This document shows positions 14,595 to 22,209 of a DNA stretch of 25,438 nucleotides, in pieces. The DNA is from Chloroflexota bacterium (GTDB taxonomy: Bacteria > Chloroflexota > Limnocylindria > Limnocylindrales > CSP1-4). The notes below the pieces were generated by a model. The model did no database searches and was not told the DNA's origin. It saw only the letters and a list, made by a program, of their open reading frames with translations. The translations under genes were made by a program, and so were the position numbers. The DNA is taken from positions 1-25,438 of the forward strand of contig JAICUV010000016.1 of assembly GCA_025935655.1 (NCBI GenBank). Direction: 5' to 3'. The stretch's first letter is position 1. Every line of letters begins with the position of its first letter.

Positions 14595-14600
14595 AGTCTA
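14595..14600 (-). promoter_or_regulatory. leaderless-type -10 element of the fumarylacetoacetase operon
   Basis: On the minus strand TAGACT (14600-14595) ends 7 nt before the ATG at 14587. Just upstream, GGTTCGGCACGTA resembles part of the arm of the inverted repeat next to the hydroxyphenylpyruvate dioxygenase gene (GGTACGTA-type), but the match is loose. The 105-bp region is shared with the divergent sigma-factor gene. Confidence 0.35.
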
Positions 14601-14692
14601 CGTGCCGAACCAAAACTGAACGCGGGAAACGGTGGGCGGGTCTGTAGGATCGGACAACGCCCCCGACGGGCGGATCTACGGACGGATCCATT

Positions 14693-15244
14693 GTGGATCG
14701 CGGGCTCCTGGAAGCGGCGCAGCGGGGGGATGAGGCGGCGTTCGTCGCCCTGATCCGGCCGCGCAGCAACCGGCTGTTCGCGATCGCCCAGCGGATCCTC
14801 CGCGATGTCGACCGGGCCGAGGATGCCCTGCAGGATGCGCTGGTGATCGCCTGGCGCCGCCTTCGGGGGCTCCGCGATCCGGACCGGTTCGACGCGTGGC
14901 TCACCAGGCTCCTGGTCAACGTCTGCATCACGCAGGCGTCCCGCGAGCGCCGGCGGACCGCGAACCTTCGCGTGCTCCCGGTCGACGGACCGGCCGCACC
15001 CGACCAGCTGCTCTCCGTCGCAGACCGCGACCTCCTGGATCGCGGGTTCCGGCGGCTGCCGCCCGACCAGCGGGCGATCCTCGTGCTCCATCACTTCCTC
15101 GGGTATGCCCCATCGGAGATCGCCGAGACGCTCGGCATCCCGCCCGGCACCGCCCGATCTCGCCTGTTCTATGCCCATCGCGCCATGCGGGCCGCCCTCG
15201 AGGCTGACGCGCGCGCGGCCGTGGCGGGAGGTCGGTCGGCATGA
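14693..15244 (+). CDS. ECF-type RNA polymerase sigma factor
   Basis: This 183-residue protein starts at GTG 14693. Region 2 (about residues 8-72) runs from DEAAFVALIRPRSNRLFAIA through DRAEDALQDALVIAWRRL to RFDAWLTRLLVNVC. Region 4 (about 120-170) contains LPPDQRAILVLHHFLGY and the helix-turn-helix SEIAETLGIPPGTARSRL. There is no region 1 or 3, which is standard for ECF factors. The stop overlaps the start of the next gene by 4 bp (ATGA), the usual pairing with an anti-sigma factor. TAGGAT at 14645-14650, and GGGAAAC at 14624-14630, could be parts of its promoter, the latter like an ECF -35 used for autoregulation. Confidence 0.92.
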   Translation: MDRGLLEAAQRGDEAAFVALIRPRSNRLFAIAQRILRDVDRAEDALQDALVIAWRRLRGLRDPDRFDAWLTRLLVNVCITQASRERRRTANLRVLPVDGPAAPDQLLSVADRDLLDRGFRRLPPDQRAILVLHHFLGYAPSEIAETLGIPPGTARSRLFYAHRAMRAALEADARAAVAGGRSA

Positions 15245-16173
15245 CGCACGATCGCGACATCGAGCGCCTCCTCGACGCCTGGATCAGCGAAGGTCCAGAC
15301 CTTGTCTCCGATCGCGTGATCGAGGGCACGGCCGACCGGATCGCACGCGCACGCCAGCTGCCCGCCTGGCGCCTCCAGTCATGGAGGTCCACCATCGTGT
15401 CAGCTCCCATCAAGCTCGTGGCCATCGGTGCCGCGCTGCTCGTCGTCCTGGCCGTCGGCGGCGTGTTCATCGGGGGTGGCGCATCGCCGGCCGCTCCAGT
15501 CGCCCCTGCTGCGACCCCCACGCCGGCCGCGACCGTCGCGCCGGCGCCGGCGTCGCCCTCGCCGTCGCCCAGCGGCCCCGGCGGCATGCCCCGTGGACAG
15601 CTGCAGCCCGGCACGTACGTGACCCATCCCTACACCGGCAATCCGATCACGTGGCAGGTGACCGTCCCTGCAGGCTGGCTCAACGCAGGCGACTGGTACC
15701 TGTACCCGACGAGCGTGCGCGGGCCGGCCGGCACCAACGAGGCTGGCGAACTCGACGGGATGGCGGTCTCGTTCCTCAACGCCCCGGAGGTCATCCTCGA
15801 CGGCTGCAACTACCTCGGCGGGATGACCGACACCGGCACCGTCGACGAGCTCGTCGCCGCGATGCAGGCGAAGGACGACTGGGTCGTCTCGTCCCCGACC
15901 GACGTCTCGATCAACGGCATGGCTGGCCAGCGGCTGGACATCGAGCTGCCGACGGATCTGTCCCGGTGCGGCCAGGACGCCTACACGGCGTTCGGGGAGC
16001 CGGGGACCGAGCACGGGTTGCGTGCCCAGGGCCCGTCGCAGCGGATCCGGGCGTGGATCCTCGACGTCGACGGGCACGTGGTCGCCCTGCTGCGGATCTC
16101 CTTCGCCGCCAGCCCGGCCGACAAGCTGGAGGAGGCACAGCAGATCATCGAGTCGAGCGTGATCACTCCCTGA
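15241..16173 (+). CDS. single-pass membrane protein, probable anti-sigma factor
   Basis: This 310-residue protein has a charged cytoplasmic N-terminus (MTHDRDIERLLDAWISEGPD), one transmembrane helix at about 57-79, an Ala/Pro/Thr/Ser linker to about 115, and an extracytoplasmic domain of about 190 residues. That domain has two Cys that could form a disulfide (DGCNYLGG, SRCGQDAY). Translational overlap with the ECF sigma gene and the topology identify it as the likely anti-sigma factor, although the N-terminal part lacks the zinc HxxxCxxC motif. The outer domain (YVTHPYTGNPITWQVTVPAGW and on) resembles small exported domains of unknown ligand. Its stop faces the hydroxyphenylpyruvate dioxygenase stop 36 bp away. 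Confidence 0.72.
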   Translation: MTHDRDIERLLDAWISEGPDLVSDRVIEGTADRIARARQLPAWRLQSWRSTIVSAPIKLVAIGAALLVVLAVGGVFIGGGASPAAPVAPAATPTPAATVAPAPASPSPSPSGPGGMPRGQLQPGTYVTHPYTGNPITWQVTVPAGWLNAGDWYLYPTSVRGPAGTNEAGELDGMAVSFLNAPEVILDGCNYLGGMTDTGTVDELVAAMQAKDDWVVSSPTDVSINGMAGQRLDIELPTDLSRCGQDAYTAFGEPGTEHGLRAQGPSQRIRAWILDVDGHVVALLRISFAASPADKLEEAQQIIESSVITP

Positions 16174-16180
16174 CCGACGG

Positions 16181-16196
16181 CCGGGGACGGGCCCGG
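16181..16196. terminator. weak hairpin between convergent genes
   Basis: CCGGG (16181-16185) and CCCGG (16192-16196) form a 5-bp stem with a 6-nt loop in the 36 bp between the anti-sigma gene and the convergent dioxygenase gene. No T-run follows, so termination here is a guess from position. Confidence 0.28.
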
Positions 16197-16209
16197 TGCG
16201 GGACCTCGC

Positions 16210-17406
16210 CTAGAGGTTCCCGCGCCGGGCCTGCTCGAGCTCGATCGCCTCGAACAGGGCCTTGAAGTTGCCTACCCCGAACCCGCGCGACCCGTGGCGC
16301 TCGATGATCTCGAAGAAGAACGTCGGCCGGTCCTGGATCGGCCGGGTGAAGATCTGGAGGAGGTAGCCCTCCTCGTCGCGGTCGGCCTCGATGCCCAGCT
16401 CCTCGAGCGTGTCGATCGGGACGCCGACGTCGCCAACCCGGTCGGCCAGCGACTCGTAGTAGGCGTGGGGCATGCCGAGGAACTCGACCCCGTTCTCGCG
16501 CAGCCGGCGCACCGTGCCCACGATGTCCTCCGTCCGCAGGGCGACGTGCTGGACGCCGGGCGCGTGGTACCAGTCGAGGAACTCCTGGATCTGGCTCTTC
16601 TTCTTGCCGGTGGCCGGCTCGTTGATGGGGAACTTCACCCTGCCGCTGCCGTTGGTCATGACCTTCGACATGAGGGCGCTGTAGTCCGTGTGGATGACCT
16701 TGTCGTCGTAGTGGATCAGCTGCGCGAAGCCGAACACGTCGCGGTAGTAGTCCACGAACCGGTCCATGTCGCCGAGCCCGACGTTGCCCACGCAGTGGTC
16801 CACCTCGAGCAGGCTCAGGCCCTGCGCGGCGGCGGCCGGCTTCCTGACCTTCCGGTAGCCGGGCGCGAACACGCCGTGGTAGTCGCGCCGGTCCACGAAG
16901 CTGTGGCGGACCTCGCCGTACGTCCAGACCGCGCTCCGGCGGAGGATCCCGTCCTCCCCGCCGTCGAGCTCGACGGGCTCGATCGCCGACCGGGCCCCGC
17001 GGGCCGTCGTCTCGCGCCATGCCGCCGCGGAGTCCTGGACCGCGAACGCGATGTCGCGCACGCCGTCGCCGTGGGCCCGGACGTGCTCGGCGATCTCGCC
17101 GTCCGGCGTGAGCGGCGCCGTGAGGACGATCCGGATGTCGTGCTGCTGCATGACGTAGCTCGCGCGGTCGCGGACACCCGTCTCGAGGCCGGAGAAGGCG
17201 ACCGGCGTGAAGCCCCACAGGGCGCGGAAGTAGGCCGACGCCTGGCGGGCGTTGCCCACCCAGAACTCCACGTGGTCGATGCCGTCGAGCGGCAGGAAGT
17301 CCTTGGCCTCGGCGAAGGCATCGCGATTGAGGACGGCCCCGGACTGGTTGGCGGCCGGCGTGCCGGTCTCGCCCGGGTGCACGGGGTGGGGGGCGGTCTT
17401 GGCCAT
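16210..17406 (-). CDS. hpd: 4-hydroxyphenylpyruvate dioxygenase
   Basis: This 398-residue protein converts 4-hydroxyphenylpyruvate to homogentisate with Fe(II) and oxygen. The iron ligands can be placed at His204 (LLEVDHCVG), His287 (GVQHVALRT) and Glu366 (FFFEIIERHG). Their spacing of 83 and 79 residues equals that of the Streptomyces enzyme (His187, His270, Glu349). The N-terminal VOC module begins at GIDHVEFWVGNARQA, and the C-terminal helix region GFGVGNFKALFEAIE that closes the active site is intact. The ATG at 17406 was chosen over an upstream in-frame ATG at 17508, which falls in the promoter/operator region. It is separated from the other two pathway genes by the sigma/anti-sigma pair. 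Confidence 0.95.
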   Translation of the reverse strand: MAKTAPHPVHPGETGTPAANQSGAVLNRDAFAEAKDFLPLDGIDHVEFWVGNARQASAYFRALWGFTPVAFSGLETGVRDRASYVMQQHDIRIVLTAPLTPDGEIAEHVRAHGDGVRDIAFAVQDSAAAWRETTARGARSAIEPVELDGGEDGILRRSAVWTYGEVRHSFVDRRDYHGVFAPGYRKVRKPAAAAQGLSLLEVDHCVGNVGLGDMDRFVDYYRDVFGFAQLIHYDDKVIHTDYSALMSKVMTNGSGRVKFPINEPATGKKKSQIQEFLDWYHAPGVQHVALRTEDIVGTVRRLRENGVEFLGMPHAYYESLADRVGDVGVPIDTLEELGIEADRDEEGYLLQIFTRPIQDRPTFFFEIIERHGSRGFGVGNFKALFEAIELEQARRGNL

Positions 17407-17502
17407 GGGAGCAGGCTCCGGTCTGTCGAGCTGCCGGTCGGCGGGACGCGCCTCGCGGGCCGGATGGATCTTGGCGTCCACTCTGGTCCACGCGCCGCGG
17501 AC

Positions 17503-17508
17503 GGTCAA
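17503..17508 (-). promoter_or_regulatory. putative -35 of the hpd promoter
   Basis: On the minus strand TTGACC (17508-17503) is a good -35 hexamer, 3 bp downstream of the perfect inverted repeat. The hexamer 17 bp further (CAGAGT) is a poor -10. A weak core with a palindrome against the -35 fits an activator-dependent promoter. Confidence 0.33.
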
Positions 17509-17511
17509 GTG

Positions 17512-17540
17512 CGGGTACGTAGCGCCGGATTACGTACCCG
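17512..17540. promoter_or_regulatory. perfect 10-bp inverted repeat between hpd and the glutathione operon
   Basis: CGGGTACGTA (17512-17521) and TACGTACCCG (17531-17540) are exact reverse complements separated by 9 bp. The centre-to-centre distance of 19 bp puts the arms on nearly the same face of the helix, as for a dimeric regulator. The site lies beside the hpd -35 and about 40 bp upstream of the -10 of the glutathione operon, so one regulator could serve both. The rest of the 187-bp spacer holds only the two promoters. Confidence 0.6.
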
Positions 17541-17581
17541 GTTCCGCAGCTTCCTCGATGTCGCCGACCGCGTCACGGACC

Positions 17582-17587
17582 TAGGGT
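17582..17587 (+). promoter_or_regulatory. leaderless-type -10 element of the glutathione operon
   Basis: TAGGGT ends 6 nt before the ATG at 17594. The same string TAGGGTGCCG precedes the gene that starts at 23747. The AGGG inside could instead act as a weak ribosome site, so the leaderless reading is not certain. The -35 position (TGTCGC, 17559-17564) is poor. Confidence 0.38.
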
Positions 17588-17593
17588 GCCGGC

Positions 17594-18796
17594 ATGGGAC
17601 GCACCAGGGCAACCCAAGAGACGAGGCGACAGGTCCGGGCGCTGTTCGGCGTTGCCGGACACGGGGCCACGCCGCCGCGCATCGGCCTGGAAGCGGAGTT
17701 CCTGCTCCTTCCCGCCGCGGACCGCAACGGCCGGGTCCGGATCGCCACCGTGACGCGTGCGCTTGCATCGATGCCGACGCTCGTCCGGACCGGTCACCCG
17801 AGCTTCGAGCCTGGGGGACAGCTCGAGCTCAGCCCGGCACCTGCGCCGTCGCCGGCCCTTGCGCTCGCACGGCTCGACGCACTCACGCACCAGACCTCGA
17901 TGGCCCTCGAGCGCTCCGGCGTCCGCATGGTGGCGGCAGGCCTCGACCGCTGGCGGTCCGTCGAGGTCCTGGGTCTGCAGACGCCGAAGGACCGCTACCG
18001 CGTCATGCAGGCGCACTTCGACAGGTTCGGGCCGTCGGGCCGGCGGATGATGCGCCAGACGGCGTCGCTCCAGGTGTGCATCGACCGAACGCCGGGACCG
18101 GGCGCAGGCCGGCAGTGGCTGGCCGCGAACCTCGTCGGCCCCGCGCTTGCCGCCGCGTTCCGCACCTCACCTCCGGGGGACAATCGAACGGCGGTCTGGC
18201 TGGGGGTCGATCCCAGCCGAACGGGCCTCGACGGCCGCCAGGTCGCTGCGGCCGACCCGGTCGACGCGTACCTGGGCTTCGCGCTCGACGCGGAGGTCAT
18301 GCCGCTTCCCCGCCTGGGCGAGCGCGAGGAGGTTCGGTTGGATCGGACCGCGCTCGGCGCGTGGATCGCCCGCGGGCTCGCGCGGCCGGACGGGACCGAC
18401 ATCCGCCACCACCTCTCGACGCTGTTCCCGCCGGTGCGGCCGCGGGGGCGGTACCTGGAGGTCCGCTTCCTGGACGCACAGCCCGAGCGGTCGCGCATCG
18501 CGGCAGTCACGCTGGTCGCCATCCTGCTCGGCGACCCGGTCGCCCGGGAAGCCGCGATCGAGCTGGTCGGCGACGACCCGACGGGCCTCGGTCCTGCGTG
18601 GATCCGATCGGCGCGCTCCGGCCTGGCCGACCCGGGTCTCCGGTCGGTCGCCCGCGACCTCGCCCTCGTTGCGGCCGCTCGGGTCGCGCCGATCGACCGC
18701 CGGTGGCCGGGCTGGCTACCCGCTACCGCGCGGGACTCGCTGGAGGGCCTCGTCGCCGGCCTGGCGGCCCATGAGCCGAGGGCGATGGCGTCATGA
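17594..18796 (+). CDS. gshA: glutamate-cysteine ligase (GCS2/EgtA-type)
   Basis: This 400-residue protein joins glutamate and cysteine with ATP to give gamma-glutamylcysteine. Family landmarks are RIGLEAEFLLLP with the metal-binding Glu33 and Glu35, FEPGGQLELS (about 71-80) with further acidic ligands, GRRMMRQTASLQVCID (about 152-167), and the late GRYLEVRFLDAQP block. This pattern belongs to the plant/actinobacterial-type ligase group, which includes EgtA, not to the E. coli GshA group. It overlaps the glutathione synthetase gene by 4 bp (ATGA), which makes glutathione rather than ergothioneine the likely product. It is divergent from hpd. Thiol synthesis by this route is not the textbook expectation for this kind of organism, so transfer is possible, but its base composition matches its neighbours. 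Confidence 0.87.
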   Translation: MGRTRATQETRRQVRALFGVAGHGATPPRIGLEAEFLLLPAADRNGRVRIATVTRALASMPTLVRTGHPSFEPGGQLELSPAPAPSPALALARLDALTHQTSMALERSGVRMVAAGLDRWRSVEVLGLQTPKDRYRVMQAHFDRFGPSGRRMMRQTASLQVCIDRTPGPGAGRQWLAANLVGPALAAAFRTSPPGDNRTAVWLGVDPSRTGLDGRQVAAADPVDAYLGFALDAEVMPLPRLGEREEVRLDRTALGAWIARGLARPDGTDIRHHLSTLFPPVRPRGRYLEVRFLDAQPERSRIAAVTLVAILLGDPVAREAAIELVGDDPTGLGPAWIRSARSGLADPGLRSVARDLALVAAARVAPIDRRWPGWLPATARDSLEGLVAGLAAHEPRAMAS

Positions 18797-19755
18797 GGAT
18801 CGGCATCGTGCTGGACCCGCTCGAGCGGCTCGACCCGTCCGGTGATTCGAGCCTCGCCCTCATCGAGGCGGCGCAGGCGCTGGGGCACGAGTCGTTCGTC
18901 GCCGAGACCCGCGAGCTCACGCTCGTCGACGGCCGGACGTGCGCCCCGCTGCGACGGATCCACCTGGCAGGGGGACACATGCAGGGGCCGCGCTGGGTGG
19001 CCCCTGACCCGTGGTGCACGCTCGAGCCGGCCGGTGGGCTCACCGCGCTCGAGACGCTGGACGCCCTCCTGTTCCGGACGGACCCGCCCGTGGACGCGCG
19101 CTACCTGTGGGCGACCTACCTCCTCGACCGGGTCGACCCGAGACGGACGGTGATGGTCAACGATCCGCGCGGCATCCGGGCCGCGAACGAGAAGCTCTTC
19201 GCGCTCCGCTTTCCGGAGCTGATGCCGCCCACGATCGTGACCGCCGACGGCGGGCTCATCCGCTCCTTCGTCGATACCCACGGGACGGCGGTGGCGAAGC
19301 CCATCGACGGCTTCGCTGGTCGCGGCGTGCTCCGGCTGCAGGCCGACGATCCGAACGTCGCCTCCATCGTCGAGGTGATGACCGCGCGGGGCGCGCAGCC
19401 GATCGTCGCGCAGGCCTGGGTGGCGGCGGCGTCGGGCGGCAACAAGCGGATCCTCGTGTACGACGGGGACGCGGTCGGGGCCGTCAACCGGCCGGTCGAG
19501 CCGCGTGACTTCCGGACCGGCAATCCGGGCGCGGCCACCGACCTCGGGGCGCGGGACCTGGAGATCGTGGCCAGGCTCGCACCTTCGCTGCGCGAGCTCG
19601 GGCTGCGGCTGGTCGGCCTCGACGTCATCGGTGACTCCCTGATCGAGGTGAACGTCACGAGCCCCGGGGGCATCCGCCAGGCACTGGGCCTCGGCCTGGC
19701 GGAGCTCGCCCGGACCGTCATCCAACGCATCGAGGCCGATTGTCAGAGGAGATGA
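18793..19755 (+). CDS. gshB: glutathione synthetase (ATP-grasp)
   Basis: This 320-residue protein, close to the E. coli GshB length, adds glycine to gamma-glutamylcysteine. The order of motifs follows GshB: MRIGIVLDPLE at the N-terminus, TVMVNDPRGIRAANEKLFAL, the ATP-grasp stretch AVAKPIDGFAGRGVLRLQ, NKRILVYDGDAVGAVNRP, RTGNPGAATDLG in place of the RGNLAAGG loop, and the C-terminal GLDVIGDSLIEVNVTSPGGI with the magnesium-binding Glu/Asn. It overlaps the preceding ligase gene and ends 2 bp before the start of the deacetylase gene, whose ribosome site (AGAGGAG) lies within this coding region. Strict glycine specificity cannot be proven from sequence; another small amine acceptor would be the alternative. 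Confidence 0.88.
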   Translation: MRIGIVLDPLERLDPSGDSSLALIEAAQALGHESFVAETRELTLVDGRTCAPLRRIHLAGGHMQGPRWVAPDPWCTLEPAGGLTALETLDALLFRTDPPVDARYLWATYLLDRVDPRRTVMVNDPRGIRAANEKLFALRFPELMPPTIVTADGGLIRSFVDTHGTAVAKPIDGFAGRGVLRLQADDPNVASIVEVMTARGAQPIVAQAWVAAASGGNKRILVYDGDAVGAVNRPVEPRDFRTGNPGAATDLGARDLEIVARLAPSLRELGLRLVGLDVIGDSLIEVNVTSPGGIRQALGLGLAELARTVIQRIEADCQRR

Positions 19756-19757
19756 TC

Positions 19758-20537
19758 ATGGGAACGCCGTCCGCGCGGCCGAGCACGCGCAGGATCCATT
19801 CCATCAGCCGCGTCCTGGCCGTCATGGCCCATCCGGACGACGCCGACGTGCGATGTGGCGGAACGTTCGCCCGCTGGGCGGACGAAGGCAAGGAGATCAC
19901 GTACGTCATCGCGACCTCGGGGAGCCGTGGTGGTGATGGCACCACCAGCGAGGCCGAGCTCGCGACGCTTCGCGAGGCTGAGCAGCGTGAATCGGCGGAG
20001 CTGCTCGGGATCCGCGAGGTCGTGTTCCTGGGGCACGAGGACGGGTACCTGACCCCGTCGCTCGAGCTTCGGCGCGATATCACCCGCGAGATCCGCCGCG
20101 TCCGGCCGGAGGTCGTCGTGACCCACTACCCGGTCCGTCACTTCGCGTGGGGCAACCATCCCGACCATCACGCCGTGGGCGAGGCGACCGCCGCGGCGGT
20201 GTACCCCACCGCTCGCAATCCGATGGCCTTTCCCGACCTGCTCGCCGCGGGGTTGGAGCCATGGGAGGTCACCTGGCTCATGGCGATCGACCCGGACGAC
20301 CCGGATTTCTTCGTGGACATCGCGAGCTCGCTCGAGCGGAAGGTGGCCGCGATCGGCTGTCATCGGTCGCAGTACGACCAGCACTACCTGGACTTCTCCC
20401 GGAAGCTCGCGGAGCTGACCGCAGCCGATGGGGCGGCACGCGGCTATCCGGGTCTCGCCCACGCCGAGTCCTACAAGCTCAGGTTCGAGGGACATCCCCG
20501 ACTTCTCGCGGAGCTTGGAGGCGCAATCCCCGGTTGA
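19758..20537 (+). CDS. LmbE/PIG-L family zinc deacetylase
   Basis: This 259-residue protein has the family zinc motif AHPDDADVRCGGT (His25, Asp28) and the second motif HPDHHAVGEAT with the third zinc ligand. I chose ATG 19758 because AGAGGAG at 19745-19751 is correctly spaced for it; an ATG 6 nt earlier overlaps too closely. Known members remove acetyl groups from N-acetylglucosaminyl compounds, as MshB and BshB do in mycothiol and bacillithiol synthesis, or cleave thiol conjugates, as Mca does. It follows the two glutathione genes with no room for a promoter, so it is the third gene of the operon. A role in detoxifying S-conjugates or in making a modified thiol is a guess from position; a general sugar deacetylase is also possible. 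Confidence 0.85.
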   Translation: MGTPSARPSTRRIHSISRVLAVMAHPDDADVRCGGTFARWADEGKEITYVIATSGSRGGDGTTSEAELATLREAEQRESAELLGIREVVFLGHEDGYLTPSLELRRDITREIRRVRPEVVVTHYPVRHFAWGNHPDHHAVGEATAAAVYPTARNPMAFPDLLAAGLEPWEVTWLMAIDPDDPDFFVDIASSLERKVAAIGCHRSQYDQHYLDFSRKLAELTAADGAARGYPGLAHAESYKLRFEGHPRLLAELGGAIPG

Positions 20538-20540
20538 CGG

Positions 20541-22169
20541 CTACGAGCCCGACGACGCAATCCCTTCGGCGACGGCCCAGGCCGCGATCTGGGCCCGGGA
20601 GTGGAATTCGAGCTTGAGCAGGATGTTCTGGATGTGCGTCTCCACCGTGCGTTCGGAGAGGACGAGCGCCGTCGCGATCTCGCGGTTCGATTGGCCCGAG
20701 GCGACGTGCACGGCAATCTCCCGTTCGCGGGGCGATAGTCGCCCGGACCGGTGGGCGAGCTCATCCACCAGCGCCTCGGCCAGCTGCAGGAGGCCGAGCA
20801 AGCCCAGGCGTCGCGCGTCCGTGACCGCAATCGACGCGATCGTCTCGGCACGCGCGCGGTCACCGGGAGCGCCTCGGCGGGCGAGCGCGCCCGCGAGCGC
20901 GATGCGCGTCCTGGTGAGGGACGGGCCGAGATCGCCACGGGCGAGCAGCTCGACCGCTGCTTCGAAATGCGCGATCGCCTGGTCCAGCCGGCCGGCATGC
21001 GCCTCGACGAGTCCCAGCGAGTACGCGACGGGATCGTGCGCCCCCACGGCGCCGGCAATCATGAGGCCGTCGAAGGGCTCCAGCTCGGCACGCAGTGCCT
21101 CGGCCACCGGGGCGTCGTCGAACGCGACCGCGAGGGCCACGGACGACACGATCGTCGGGAACCAGCGCTCGTCGCGGGGCATGCTCGCCAACCGGGGCCT
21201 GACGGCCTCCCAGCTGGCGCGAGCGCCCGATCGATCGCCGGTCACCAGCTGGAGCTTGCCGATCGTCGCGCGGATGATGGGCGGCCCACCGGCGGCGATC
21301 GCGCCCAGTCGTGCGCCGAGGGAGGACGGCACGCCGCGCTCGATCGCGATCAGCGTGAGCTGGGCGTAGTACAGCGAATGGATCTCGCGACCTTCAGCGG
21401 CGGCCACGACGTCCTTCGCCAAACCCGCCAGACGCTCCGCATCGTCGAGGCGGCCGACTGCCTGGCACCAGCCAGCCCGCGAGCGAAGCGCGTGCCAGGC
21501 AACGAGCGGATCGCCGGTCCGCGTTGCCAGCACCTCCAGAGCGTCGATGTCCCGCAGTGCGGCCGGTGCGTCCGCCTGCAGCAGCAGGCCATCGATGCCC
21601 CACGTGTGCCCGAGCAAGGCGTGCTCCGTCGAACCCGTGACCGCAGCGAGAGCCAGCATCCGCTCCCCGAGCTGGACGAGCTCAGCCGCGCGTCCCAGCC
21701 CCTGCGCGACGGTCTGGCGTGCGTGGAGCGCCGAGGCAGTTGCCGGGGCGTCCTTGGCGCGGGCAGCGAGGTCCATGGCCCGCTCGCTCTCGTCGGCTGC
21801 CTCCGAGATGGCGCCACGGTGATAGAGGGCGACGGCCAGCTGGCCGCGCAGCCGTGCCTGCAACGAGTCCTCATCGGCTGGAACGACCGCGATCGCATCG
21901 CGACACAGGCTGACGATCGCGGCATCGAGCACCGGGTCCTCCACGCCGACGACGACCAGGGCCGCCTCAGCCAGGAGGTCCGGGCGCTGCGCGCGGCGGG
22001 CCAGGTCCGCGGCGCGGAGGATCAGTCCGGCGCACGACCCGAGATCGCCGGCGTGGTAGCTCCTGGCCGCCTCCGCGAGCAGCCGCCGGCATGCGGCAGC
22101 CTCGCGCCGCGCCGTTCCGCCGCTCGTGTCGCTGGTGGCGCCATCCCGTCCGAGCCGACTGCGCTCCAT
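20541..22169 (-). CDS. LuxR-type transcription regulator with TPR-like sensor region
   Basis: This 542-residue protein has a C-terminal LuxR/GerE helix-turn-helix from residue 478 (LSPREREIAVHVASG, then SNREIATALVLSERTVETHI). The 450 residues before it are almost all Ala/Leu-rich helix pairs, such as ALYHRGAISEAADESERAMDLA and EAHAGRLDQAIAHFEAAVELL, which resemble tetratricopeptide repeats. No Walker A or B is visible, so it is not a full MalT-type ATPase but resembles the C-terminal part of one. It is convergent with the thiol operon, with only 3 bp between stop codons. CACAAT 6 nt before the ATG may be a leaderless -10. The ligand and targets are unknown; nearby genes are candidates. Confidence 0.88.
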   Translation of the reverse strand: MERSRLGRDGATSDTSGGTARREAAACRRLLAEAARSYHAGDLGSCAGLILRAADLARRAQRPDLLAEAALVVVGVEDPVLDAAIVSLCRDAIAVVPADEDSLQARLRGQLAVALYHRGAISEAADESERAMDLAARAKDAPATASALHARQTVAQGLGRAAELVQLGERMLALAAVTGSTEHALLGHTWGIDGLLLQADAPAALRDIDALEVLATRTGDPLVAWHALRSRAGWCQAVGRLDDAERLAGLAKDVVAAAEGREIHSLYYAQLTLIAIERGVPSSLGARLGAIAAGGPPIIRATIGKLQLVTGDRSGARASWEAVRPRLASMPRDERWFPTIVSSVALAVAFDDAPVAEALRAELEPFDGLMIAGAVGAHDPVAYSLGLVEAHAGRLDQAIAHFEAAVELLARGDLGPSLTRTRIALAGALARRGAPGDRARAETIASIAVTDARRLGLLGLLQLAEALVDELAHRSGRLSPREREIAVHVASGQSNREIATALVLSERTVETHIQNILLKLEFHSRAQIAAWAVAEGIASSGS

Positions 22170-22209
22170 GGCGGCATTGTGGCGCGACGAGGGCGACCCC
22201 GCGATCCGC

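Noticed and set aside
13532..14647. 371-residue plus-strand frame opposite fumarylacetoacetase
   Set aside because: Its composition is that of a shadow frame; the minus-strand frame has the metal-binding residues.
15480..15590. Short GCC/GCG-rich repeat tract
   Set aside because: It is the Ala/Pro/Ser linker of the membrane protein, not a nucleotide repeat of separate function; the same applies to about 23210-23330.
16294..18774. 826-residue plus-strand open frame spanning the hpd promoter region
   Set aside because: It runs antisense through hpd and out of frame through gshA, both well supported by active-site motifs.
17594..18796. Ergothioneine biosynthesis gene egtA
   Set aside because: No egtB, egtC or egtD follows; the next gene is a clear glutathione synthetase.
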